Part shown: positions 24,969 through 32,405 of the stretch, piece by piece
How the letters are laid out: every line of letters begins with the position of its first letter
Numbering within the stretch: the first letter of the stretch is position 1
Assembly: GCF_004010155.1 (NCBI RefSeq)
Contig: NZ_RRYH01000013.1
Coordinates: 144,323-208,322, forward strand
Origin: Solirhodobacter olei
Lineage (GTDB): Bacteria > Pseudomonadota > Alphaproteobacteria > Rhodobacterales > Rhodobacteraceae
Direction: 5' to 3'
DNA length: 64,000 nt
Made by a program: the position numbers and the translations under genes
Notes under the pieces: model-generated
Told to the model about the DNA's origin: nothing
The model's input: the letters and a program-made list of their open reading frames with translations, nothing else
The model's database searches: none

Positions 24969-26420
24969 ATGATGAACCAGATCGGATTCCTGCTCGACGG
25001 AGCCAGCGCTCCGGCCGCCAGCGGCAATACCTTCGACCGGATCGACCCGGTAACAGGCCAGACGGCCACCCGCGCCCCCGCCGCCGCCGTGGCGGACGCT
25101 GAGGCCGCCGTCGCCTCCGCCGCCCGGGCCTTCGCGGAATGGTCGCAGATGGGCCCGGGCGCCCGTCGTGCCATCCTGATGAAGGCCGCCGATGTGATGG
25201 ACGCGCGAGCTGCCGATTTCATCGCCGCGGCCGTGGCCGAGACCGGCGCCACCGGACCCTGGATTGGGTTCAACGTCATGCTTGCTGCCGGTATGATCCG
25301 CGAGGCCGCCGCCATGACCACCCAGATCGGGGGCGAAATCATCCCCTCCGACAAGCCTGGCACGCTTGCCATGGGCCTTGCCAAACCCAAGGGCGTCTGT
25401 CTTGGCATCGCGCCCTGGAACGCGCCGGTGATCCTCGGCACCCGCGCCGTGGCCATGCCGCTCGCCTGTGGCAATACTGTGGTGCTAAAGGCCTCCGAGA
25501 TGTGCCCTGCCACCCAACGCCTGATCGGCGAATGCTTTGTCGAGGCGGGGCTGCCCAAGGGCGCGCTGAACGTCATCACCAATGCCCCCGCCGATGCTTC
25601 GGCCGTGGTCGAGGCACTAATCGCCCATCCGGCGGTGAAGCACGTCAACTTCACCGGCTCCTCGGCGGTTGGGCGCATCATCGGCCGCCTCGCCGGCGAG
25701 AACCTGAAGCCCTCGCTGCTCGAGCTTGGCGGGAAGGCGCCACTCATCGTCCTCGACGACGCCGACCTCGACGGCGCCGTCAACGCCGCTATCTTCGGCG
25801 CCTTCATGAACCAGGGCCAGATCTGCATGTCGACCGAACGGATCATCGTCGACGCCCGCGTGGCCGATGCCTTCGTCGAGAAGCTCGCCGCCCGCGCCGC
25901 GGCGCTGCCTGCCGGCGACCCGCGCGGCCATGTCGTCCTCGGCGCACTGGTCACGGAGGCCGCGGCGGAGAAGATGGATGCGCTGATCGCCGATGCCAAG
26001 GCCAAGGGCGCCCGGCTGGTCGCCGGGGGCACCCGCCAAGGCGCGATCCACTCCGCCACCCTCCTCGACGGCGTGAAGGCTGGCATGCGCATCTATGCCG
26101 AGGAAAGCTTCGGCCCGGTGAAATCCATCATCCGCGTCAACGGCGACGAAGAAGCGCTCGCCGTCGCCAATGACACGGAATACGGCCTTTCCGGCGCGAT
26201 CTTCAGCCGCGATATCCCGCGCGCCATGGCGCTTGCCAACCGGCTTGAGACCGGCATCTGCCACATCAACGGCCCCACTGTCGCCGACGAGCCGCAGATG
26301 CCCTTCGGCGGCGTGAAGGCCTCGGGCTACGGCCGTTTCGGCGGCCGCGCGGCCATCGCCGAATTCACCGACCTGCGCTGGATCACCGTCGAGGACCCGC
26401 AGCAGCACTACCCGTTCTGA
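24969..26420 (+). CDS. Aldehyde dehydrogenase, salicylaldehyde/vanillin type
   Basis: A 483-residue NAD(P)-dependent aldehyde dehydrogenase with GIAPWNAPVILGTRAVAMPL, LKASEMCPATQRL, FTGSSAVGRIIGRLAGENLK, catalytic Glu in LLELGGKAPLIV and catalytic Cys in NQGQICMSTERIIV. The motifs fit the branch acting on aromatic aldehydes (salicylaldehyde, vanillin, benzaldehyde) better than the betaine-aldehyde branch. ATG ATG stand in tandem after GGAGG; either may be used. As last gene of the ABC-ThDP operon it would oxidise the aldehyde made by the decarboxylase. Confidence 0.88.
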   Translation: MMNQIGFLLDGASAPAASGNTFDRIDPVTGQTATRAPAAAVADAEAAVASAARAFAEWSQMGPGARRAILMKAADVMDARAADFIAAAVAETGATGPWIGFNVMLAAGMIREAAAMTTQIGGEIIPSDKPGTLAMGLAKPKGVCLGIAPWNAPVILGTRAVAMPLACGNTVVLKASEMCPATQRLIGECFVEAGLPKGALNVITNAPADASAVVEALIAHPAVKHVNFTGSSAVGRIIGRLAGENLKPSLLELGGKAPLIVLDDADLDGAVNAAIFGAFMNQGQICMSTERIIVDARVADAFVEKLAARAAALPAGDPRGHVVLGALVTEAAAEKMDALIADAKAKGARLVAGGTRQGAIHSATLLDGVKAGMRIYAEESFGPVKSIIRVNGDEEALAVANDTEYGLSGAIFSRDIPRAMALANRLETGICHINGPTVADEPQMPFGGVKASGYGRFGGRAAIAEFTDLRWITVEDPQQHYPF

Positions 26421-26443
26421 ACGGACATTCCTTGCAAGTGTTG

Positions 26444-26521
26444 CAGATGCCGCTGCGGCGCCGCCACGGCGGCATCTGTGCAGAGCCGGACGGCCGGCTT
26501 CCAATCCTCGAGCCGTCCGGC
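26444..26521. terminator. Tandem hairpins ending the ABC/ThDP/aldehyde dehydrogenase operon
   Basis: Two 10-bp perfect stems lie shortly after the stop at 26420: CAGATGCCGC (26444) with GCGGCATCTG (26469), then GCCGGACGGC (26485) with GCCGTCCGGC (26512). There is no T-run, but two consecutive strong hairpins mark the transcript end. Confidence 0.65.
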
Positions 26522-26629
26522 CACATTCATTGGACCTCCGGGCGGTCTGTGATAGGGACCTTCAGACCAATCTTGAGAGCCCCTAATCGTCAGGGTGGAC
26601 GCGCTGTCCGCAATTGCTCGGGATTCAGA

Positions 26630-26869
26630 TCATCGCGGAGAGACCATCGTCGTGGCCAACACTGCGCGAGCGGTTTCGTCGCGCCGGGGCATCTGGACGA
26701 TATCCATGCCGCCAGCGTCGCGCAGGTCGCTCCGGTTCATAGGATGGGCAAAGGCCTGACAATCCTTGCAGCAGCACAGAACGCTCCAAAAGCCGGGCGA
26801 TGGGGACGAACCGTGTTCAAAACCCTGCGTATGGTCGCATTTGCATTTGAGATGGGTGTCCGTCGACAT
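26630..26869 (-). pseudogene. Truncated DUF6151/GFA-like metal-binding protein
   Basis: From ATG 26869 the product reads MSTDTHLKCKCDHTQG, then SVLCCCKDCQAFAHPMNRSD and LRDAGGMDIVQMP. CKC...CCCKDCQAF is the cysteine pattern of the DUF6151 branch of glutathione-dependent formaldehyde-activating-like proteins. The second half of the family is missing; the frame ends in unrelated residues at 26630. Probably a remnant. Confidence 0.6.
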
Positions 26870-27149
26870 GCTCATTCGCCAGCCCCGGATCACGCCCTCA
26901 AGCCTTGCAAGTGCTATGCTGAACGTGGCGGAGACCAAGCCAAGTCTTGGGTCGCCGCGTTCACGATGGGCTGGTACCAACAGATGCACCGATGGCCGTG
27001 GCTCGCTTGCCCCGTTCCATAACGTCTCGAATGCCTGATATGCTACGAGTTAGCTTAGCATCCGCTTCGGGATGCCGCCCAGGTGTGGGTACAAAAGGCG
27101 AGAATGGTGAGCTCGTGTTTTCGATCTGGGACGGGGTGTGCCAGTCAAG

Positions 27150-27563
27150 CTAGTCGATGATATGGCCGCCGTCTTCCTTAAGGCGGGAGACATTATCCCT
27201 CATCTGTTGTAATTGCTCGGGTGGATGTCCAAGCCAGTCGACAACCTCGGCTATGACCCGCAATGGCGCGCGGGAGCGGAAGGACAACGTCGGATTGCCG
27301 GGAAACTTCTTATCGGTCAGATTAGGATCGTCCACAATTGGACCGGTCGGCTCCACGACGTAGATCCGCTCGCGATTGCTGCCGGCGGCAAGTTCGGCTC
27401 CCCAAATCGCCGCATCCAACGTACAGGCGAAATATACCCAGGAAAGCGGCTTCAGGTCGGTGAAGTTGGACCGATGACCGACGACGATCTGGTCCCCGGG
27501 CCTCAAGTCGGCCCTCGTTCCATGGAAGAAAGATTGGGAAAACGTTCCGGCAGCGGCTGACAT
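27150..27563 (-). CDS. arr: Rifamycin ADP-ribosyltransferase (Arr)
   Basis: A 137-residue cytoplasmic enzyme of full Arr length. It transfers ADP-ribose from NAD to the C23 hydroxyl of rifamycins and so inactivates them. Conserved stretches: FFHGTRADLRPGDQI, VYFACTLDAAIWGAEL, IYVVEPTGPIVDDPNLTDKK, FPGNPTLSFRSRAPLRVI and DWLGHPPEQLQQMRDN. The catalytic residues known in mycobacterial Arr (His, Tyr, Asp) align with His14, Tyr44 and Asp79. It is flanked by decayed DNA on both sides and has no operon partner, as for a passenger gene. No attC site or integrase was seen. Expression and resistance are untested inferences. Confidence 0.9.
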   Translation of the reverse strand: MSAAAGTFSQSFFHGTRADLRPGDQIVVGHRSNFTDLKPLSWVYFACTLDAAIWGAELAAGSNRERIYVVEPTGPIVDDPNLTDKKFPGNPTLSFRSRAPLRVIAEVVDWLGHPPEQLQQMRDNVSRLKEDGGHIID

Positions 27564-28103
27564 GGTTGGCTCTTCCTGCGGTGAGAATCGAGACCATCTT
27601 CATGACATGAAAGCACTGGGTTGCGGCAAGCACCAGCGGAGGGTAGATAATAAGCATAGAGGTTAGGCAGCCTCTCTCCCCTCGACATCCAGACGAAAAA
27701 CAAGGACGACTGTGGGCCGACGGTCGAAGCCAATTGTCGGATTGAGGATTAAATCCTCGCTCACGGGAGCCTCTTTGGTGGCCTCTCTGCCATCGCTGGG
27801 CTGGACTGGGCGTATCGGCCAAAGAGGTGGCCAGTTAGGGTTCATCACTTCCATTCGCCCGTCTCTGAACGATGGCAAGGGCCCCGATAACGGCCATTCA
27901 CGGCTAGGGATGTGCATCCTGCGGGCGGACCGCCCATCGCTGGGTTCGCGGCATGCCATCGGGATCTGGCGATTGGGCTCGGGGATAGCGGGCGAAGAGT
28001 GTGATTTTGTGAAGGCTTCCGAGCCATGACAATCCAAGCGCTGCGCCGAGACCCTGTAATCCATTCCACCCAACCTCCAATTAGAACCTCTGACGCGCCA
28101 ACG
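27564..28103. other. Decayed DNA without a recognised gene
   Basis: Long but family-less open frames occur on the minus strand. None shows an expected start, ribosome site or motif, so I list no gene. It lies between arr and a disulfide-oxidoreductase fragment and looks like degraded sequence. Confidence 0.5.
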
Positions 28104-28331
28104 AAGGACCATGCGTGCTGTCAAACCAAAGGCCTCAGTCAGTGGCGGGTACGGGTGGATCGTTGTCGCCATTTGTTCCAGCCGCATGCCGGTCCGAACC
28201 GCAAGCGCAGGCTCTCCCATCATGTCAGCTGCTCCTTCGGCACGGACGTGAATGCCGAGGATCCAGTGATCTGCGCGGTCAATGACGATCCGAAATCGCC
28301 GGAGTGGCGCCGCCTCGGCTAGGGCCATCAC
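28104..28331 (-). pseudogene. C-terminal fragment of a FAD/NAD(P) disulfide oxidoreductase
   Basis: About 76 codons read FRIVIDRADHWILGIHVRAE, GAADMMGEPALAVRTGMRLE and QMATTIHPYPPLTEAF. This is the dimerisation domain of mercuric-reductase/dihydrolipoamide-dehydrogenase-like flavoproteins, where GA.....A..AM..G.....A.TIH.HPT.SE is conserved. The FAD and NAD domains are absent, and the frame runs on into unrelated residues. It sits directly downstream of the arsenic cluster's thioredoxin-like gene and may be a lost member of that cluster. Confidence 0.65.
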
Positions 28332-28361
28332 CGAAAGCGGCAGGCGACCGCATTGTCCGGC

Positions 28362-28592
28362 TCAGCCCAGAAACGCGAGCACCTCATCATGCGATGGGAC
28401 GGAGCCCTTATGGACGACCTTCCCTTCGACGATGACGGCGGGTGTGGTCATCACACCGAAGCTGGCGATCTGGCGCATGTCTTCGATCTTTTCCAGGGTG
28501 ATGTCCCGGCCGGTTTCTGCGGCGACGCGGGTGATGATGTCCGTGGTCGCCTTGCACTTGGCACAGCCAGAACCCAAAACCTTGATGTCCAT
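28362..28592 (-). CDS. Thioredoxin-like CxxC small protein
   Basis: A 76-residue thioredoxin-fold protein (redox-active disulfide protein 2 type): MDIKVLGSGCAKCKATTDII with the active CAKC, then SFGVMTTPAVIVEGKVV with the cis-proline. Proteins of this size commonly sit beside ArsP/DUF318 permeases and ArsR regulators. Its role may be delivering or reducing a thiol-bound metalloid for the permease 12 bases upstream in the same operon. Confidence 0.85.
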   Translation of the reverse strand: MDIKVLGSGCAKCKATTDIITRVAAETGRDITLEKIEDMRQIASFGVMTTPAVIVEGKVVHKGSVPSHDEVLAFLG

Positions 28593-28604
28593 TGTGATGT
28601 CCTT

Positions 28605-29678
28605 TCATATCAGGAAGTTGAAGAGGAAGCCGACGGCAAGAATGCCGCTGCCGACGACGGCGATGAACACGCCGACCAGCCGTAGCGTCAGTACCTCGCG
28701 CAGGATGATCATCTCGGGCGCGGACAGGGCAATGACGCTCATCATGAAGGCAAGGACCGTGCCCAGCGGCGCGCCCTTGCCCAGCAGCGCCTCGACAATC
28801 GGAATGACCCCGGCGGCATTGGTATACATCGGAATGCCCAGCAGAACCGCCGCCGGAACCGACCACCAGTTGCCGCCCGTGCCCGAGCCCATGATGCGAA
28901 GCATCAGCTCTTGCGGCACGTAGCCGTGGATGGCGGCTCCCATGGCGATGCCGGCGATGATCCACAGCCAGACCCGGCCGAAAATCTCGTGCACCGCCTC
29001 CATTCCCTGCCGGTAGCGGCCGACCAGCGTCAGATGATCCGCCGCGACCGCGCCGGGGGTTGTTGCGCCGGAATGAATGTCGCGCACCCAATCCTGCAGC
29101 CAGCCTTCCAGGTGCAGCTTGCCGATCACCCAGCCCGCGACGACGGCCACACCAAGGCCGAAGGCGAAATAGATCGCGGCGACCTTCCAGCCGACAAGTC
29201 CGAACAGCAGCACGAGGGCCACCTCGTTCACCATCGGCGCTGAGATCAGGAAGGAGAAGGTGACGCCCAGCGGCACACCGGCCGAGACGAGCCCGATGAA
29301 CAGCGGCACCGCCGAGCAGGAACAGAACGGCGTCAGCACACCAAGCCCTGCCGCCATCACGTTGCCCACGCCCTCTCGCCGGCCAGCCAGCAGCGCGCGC
29401 GTCCGTTCCGGGCTGAAGAAGCTGCGCACCACGCCCATGGCAAAGACGATGAGCGTCAGCAGCATCATGACCTTGGGTGTGTCGTAGAAGAAGAAGGCGA
29501 GCGCCTCTCCAGTGTGGCTGGCCCTTTCGACAGGAAGCTGCGCGACGAGCCATTCCGACCAGTGGGGCAACTGGCGGTAGATGGCGAACCATCCCGCCAC
29601 GAAGGCGACCAGCCCCAGGTGCCAGACCCAGTCCGGGCGCGGCGCAGGGTGGTGGGACGAGGTGATATCCGCGCTCAT
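28605..29678 (-). CDS. ArsP/DUF318-family permease
   Basis: A 357-residue membrane protein with ~8 hydrophobic segments. It has the family's cysteine motif LTPFCSCSAVPLFIGLVSAG and the repeated sequence GIPMYTNAAGVIPIVEALLG in the second half. Members include ArsP, which exports trivalent organoarsenicals, and other metal(loid) permeases. It starts inside the arsR stop (ATGA overlap), so its expression is tied to ArsR. Substrate assignment rests on the arsenic context. Confidence 0.85.
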   Translation of the reverse strand: MSADITSSHHPAPRPDWVWHLGLVAFVAGWFAIYRQLPHWSEWLVAQLPVERASHTGEALAFFFYDTPKVMMLLTLIVFAMGVVRSFFSPERTRALLAGRREGVGNVMAAGLGVLTPFCSCSAVPLFIGLVSAGVPLGVTFSFLISAPMVNEVALVLLFGLVGWKVAAIYFAFGLGVAVVAGWVIGKLHLEGWLQDWVRDIHSGATTPGAVAADHLTLVGRYRQGMEAVHEIFGRVWLWIIAGIAMGAAIHGYVPQELMLRIMGSGTGGNWWSVPAAVLLGIPMYTNAAGVIPIVEALLGKGAPLGTVLAFMMSVIALSAPEMIILREVLTLRLVGVFIAVVGSGILAVGFLFNFLI

Positions 29679-29965
29679 GCGGCGCTCCTTTCTTCGGCTG
29701 CGGCCGCGTCAAGGACAGCAGTCAGGATGGCGCAGGAGGCGGCTGGCATCGCGGGGTTAAGGCGGTAGCGAACCCACTGGGCATCGCGACGGTCGACCAC
29801 AAGGCCCGCCTGCTTGAGCGTCTGCATGTGCCGCGACATCCGACTTTGCGTCGCTTCGAGGCGAGCCATCAGTTCGCAGACGCAATGCTCGCCGCCGTCG
29901 GCAAGGATGCGAATTGCGCCAAGCCGCGTCGGTTCGGCCAAAGCGGATAGAATCTCGATCGGCAT
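29675..29965 (-). CDS. arsR: ArsR-family metalloid repressor
   Basis: A 96-residue winged-helix repressor: PIEILSALAEPTRLGAIRIL, then GEHCVCELMARLEATQSRMS and RHMQTLKQAGLVVDRRDAQW. The CVC pair at the start of the recognition region corresponds to the As(III)-binding cysteines of ArsR. A C-terminal cysteine (PAASCAILTA) may complete the site. It would dissociate from the operator at 29982 on binding arsenite. Second gene of the minus-strand order ACR3, arsR, permease, thioredoxin-like. Confidence 0.92.
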   Translation of the reverse strand: MPIEILSALAEPTRLGAIRILADGGEHCVCELMARLEATQSRMSRHMQTLKQAGLVVDRRDAQWVRYRLNPAMPAASCAILTAVLDAAAAEERSAA

Positions 29966-29981
29966 GGTGTGCTCCTGCTCT

Positions 29982-29999
29982 CATGCGGTTATGCGCATG
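29982..29999. promoter_or_regulatory. ArsR operator candidate
   Basis: CATGCG-(6 bases)-CGCATG, a perfect 6-bp dyad 17 bases upstream of arsR. The position overlaps the expected arsR promoter, as is usual for ArsR autorepression. Confidence 0.55.
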
Positions 30000-30096
30000 T
30001 AGGCATGTGATACACATTCATCAAGGGGAATGTTTCTTGTCGGCGACCGTGCCACGTGGCCAGCGCGGCGGCGGGGCTCGGTCGTGACGGATCGGT

Positions 30097-31152
30097 TCAG
30101 TGATGGTCTTGCGCGACCCGCCGGACCGCCGAGCCGCGCTCATACCACGGCCGGGTCGCATTCACGATGGCGACGACCGAAAGCATCACAGGCACCTCGA
30201 TCAACACGCCGACCACGGTGGCCAGCGCCGCCCCCGAAGTGAAGCCGAACAGGCTGATTGCGGTCGCGACGGCCAGCTCGAAGAAATTCGACGCGCCGAT
30301 GAGGGCCGAAGGTGCCGCCACGCAATGCGCCTCGCCGCTCGCCCGGTTGAGGAGATAGGCAAGGCCCGCGTTGAAGTAGACTTGGATCAGGATCGGAACC
30401 GCGATCAATGCGATGATCAGCGGCTGCGCCATGATCTGCGCGCCCTGGAAGCCGAAGAGGAGCACCAACATGGCCAGAAGCGCCACGACCGATGTCGGCC
30501 CAAGCCGTGCAAGCAGGGCCTTCAGCGCCGCCTCGCCGCCCCGTTCCAGTCGGCTGCGCCGGATGAGTTGCGACAGGATGACCGGCACCACGATGTAGAG
30601 GGTGACCGAAAGCAACAACGTGTCCCAGGGCACGGTGATCGACGATAGCCCCAACAGGAAGGCGACGATCGGCGCAAAGGCCACAATCATGATCGTGTCG
30701 TTCAGGGCAACCTGGCTGAGCGTGAAGTGCGGCTCGCCCTTCGAGAGATTGGACCACACGAAGACCATCGCCGTGCAGGGAGCGGCGGCAAGCAGGATCA
30801 GACCCGCGATATAACTGTCGATCTGGCCGGCCGGCAGCAGCGGTCGGAACAGGACGGACAGAAAGAGCCAGCCGAGAAGCGCCATCGAGAACGGCTTGAC
30901 CGCCCAGTTCACAACAAGCGTGACCCCCATCCCGCGCCAGTGCCGTGCCACCTGACCAAGCGCCCTGAAGTCGATCTTCAGCAGCATCGGGATGATCATC
31001 AACCAGATCAGCACGGCCACGGCGAGGTTGACATTGGCAACCTCCAGCCTGCCGATGCCGTGAAAGATGCCTGGGAACATCTGGCCAAGGCCAATGCCCG
31101 CGATGATGCAAAGCGCGACCCAGAGGGTCAGGTAGCGTTCAAAGGAGTTCAT
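30097..31152 (-). CDS. acr3: ACR3-family arsenite efflux permease
   Basis: A 351-residue membrane protein with ~10 hydrophobic segments. FERYLTLWVALCIIAGIGLG starts the protein. The essential cysteine of ACR3 lies in AAPCTAMVFVWSNLSKG, followed by the conserved FTLSQVALNDTIMI, and the late APSALIGASNFFELAVATAI motif is intact. ACR3 exports arsenite with proton coupling. I use ATG 31152 (GGAGAAGC just upstream) rather than an in-frame start 21 codons earlier. It lies 131 bases upstream of arsR on the same strand. No arsC reductase or arsH is visible in this window. Confidence 0.93.
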   Translation of the reverse strand: MNSFERYLTLWVALCIIAGIGLGQMFPGIFHGIGRLEVANVNLAVAVLIWLMIIPMLLKIDFRALGQVARHWRGMGVTLVVNWAVKPFSMALLGWLFLSVLFRPLLPAGQIDSYIAGLILLAAAPCTAMVFVWSNLSKGEPHFTLSQVALNDTIMIVAFAPIVAFLLGLSSITVPWDTLLLSVTLYIVVPVILSQLIRRSRLERGGEAALKALLARLGPTSVVALLAMLVLLFGFQGAQIMAQPLIIALIAVPILIQVYFNAGLAYLLNRASGEAHCVAAPSALIGASNFFELAVATAISLFGFTSGAALATVVGVLIEVPVMLSVVAIVNATRPWYERGSAVRRVAQDHH

Positions 31153-31387
31153 GCTGCTTCTCCTGGCAATCTTGCGCTGATGATGGATACGCGACAACAC
31201 GAAGTTGACGCCCAAAACCAGTTTGAATCGCAGCCGTGGCAGGAGTCTGCCCCGGGCGCGGCGGAAAGCCGCCGTGAAAGTCTCGCCAGTTTCCCGCGTT
31301 TCGATGACGTGACGCGGCCAGGTCTCTACAGATCGGCTGGCGCCGGTCGATACGGTGCGGCGACCTGAAACTCAAGGGAGGAGAACC

Positions 31388-32341
31388 ATGAGACCCGTTG
31401 CCCGAAAATTCGTTGCGCTTGCGACTGCCGCGGCGCTGCTGTTGCCTGCCACTGCGCGGGCGGAGAAGTTCATCAACATCCTGACGGGCGGCACCTCCGG
31501 CGTCTATTACCCGCTCGGTGTCGGTCTGTCGAAGATCTACGGCGACGCGATGCCGGGCACGAAGGTGCAGGTGCAATCGACAAAGGCCTCGGTTGAGAAC
31601 CTAAACCTGCTGCAACAGGGGCGGGGGGAGCTGGCTTTCGCGCTCGGTGACTCTGTCAAGAAGGCCTGGGAGGGCGACAAGGAGGCGGGCTTCAAGGGCA
31701 AGCTCGACAAGCTTCGGGGCATTGCCGCGATCTATCCCAACTACATCCAGATTGTCGCCTCTAAGGACAGCGGCATCCACACACTGGCCGACCTGAAGGG
31801 CAAGCGTGTCTCCGTCGGTGCGCCAAAATCCGGCACCGAGTTGAACGCGCGTGCAATCTTTGCCGCGGCCGGGATGAGCTACAAGGACCTCGGCCAGGTG
31901 CAATACCTGCCGTTCGGCGAGTCGGTTGAGTTGATGAAAAACCGCCAGCTTGATGCCACGCTGCAATCGGCCGGGCTGGGGGTGTCCTCGATCAAGGACC
32001 TCGCCTCGTCAATCCCGATCACCATCGTGTCGGTGCCGGAAACGGTAGCCAAGAAGCTCGGCGCGCCCTACGTGTCCGCGCCGATCCCCGCGGGCACCTA
32101 TGACGGGCAGATGGCAGCCGTTCAGACCGTTGCCGTAGTGAACTTCCTGGTCACCCGCGTCGGCGTGTCGGACCAGACCGCGTACGACATGACGAAGCTT
32201 CTCTTCGCCAACCTCAAGACGCTTGAGGCCTCGCACAAGGCGGCGGCGCGGATCAAGCTGGCCAATGCCCTGAGGGGCATGCCTATCCCCCTGCATCCGG
32301 GGGCCGAGAAGTTCTACCGTGAACAGGGCCTGCTGAAGTAA
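31388..32341 (+). CDS. TAXI-type TRAP transporter solute-binding protein
   Basis: A 317-residue periplasmic protein with a cleavable signal (FVALATAAALLLPATARA) and the TAXI-family N-terminus FINILTGGTSGVYYPLGVGL. The middle part KGKRVSVGAPKSGTELNARA and the tail IPLHPGAEKFYREQGLLK are usual. TAXI proteins feed fused TRAP permeases, often with carboxylates as ligand. GGGAGGAGAACC precedes ATG 31388. It is divergent from ACR3 and followed 64 bases on by the permease. Confidence 0.92.
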   Translation: MRPVARKFVALATAAALLLPATARAEKFINILTGGTSGVYYPLGVGLSKIYGDAMPGTKVQVQSTKASVENLNLLQQGRGELAFALGDSVKKAWEGDKEAGFKGKLDKLRGIAAIYPNYIQIVASKDSGIHTLADLKGKRVSVGAPKSGTELNARAIFAAAGMSYKDLGQVQYLPFGESVELMKNRQLDATLQSAGLGVSSIKDLASSIPITIVSVPETVAKKLGAPYVSAPIPAGTYDGQMAAVQTVAVVNFLVTRVGVSDQTAYDMTKLLFANLKTLEASHKAAARIKLANALRGMPIPLHPGAEKFYREQGLLK

Positions 32342-32405
32342 GAGGGGGCAAGGCGCTTGGTCTGGGCGACGGGTCACCGCCGCCCGACCGCGAGGGAGGT
32401 TCCAG

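Noticed and set aside
27150..27563. An integron cassette around arr
   Set aside because: No attC-like hairpin or integrase gene flanks it within the visible sequence.
27663..28103. Extension of the disulfide oxidoreductase fragment into a 222-codon gene
   Set aside because: Only the first ~76 codons match the family; the rest is unrelated, so calling a complete gene would mislead.
31237..31250. A sigma-54-like promoter (TGGCA ... TGC) upstream of the TAXI-TRAP genes
   Set aside because: The spacing between the GG and GC elements is 9 bases instead of 10, so it does not meet the -24/-12 rule.
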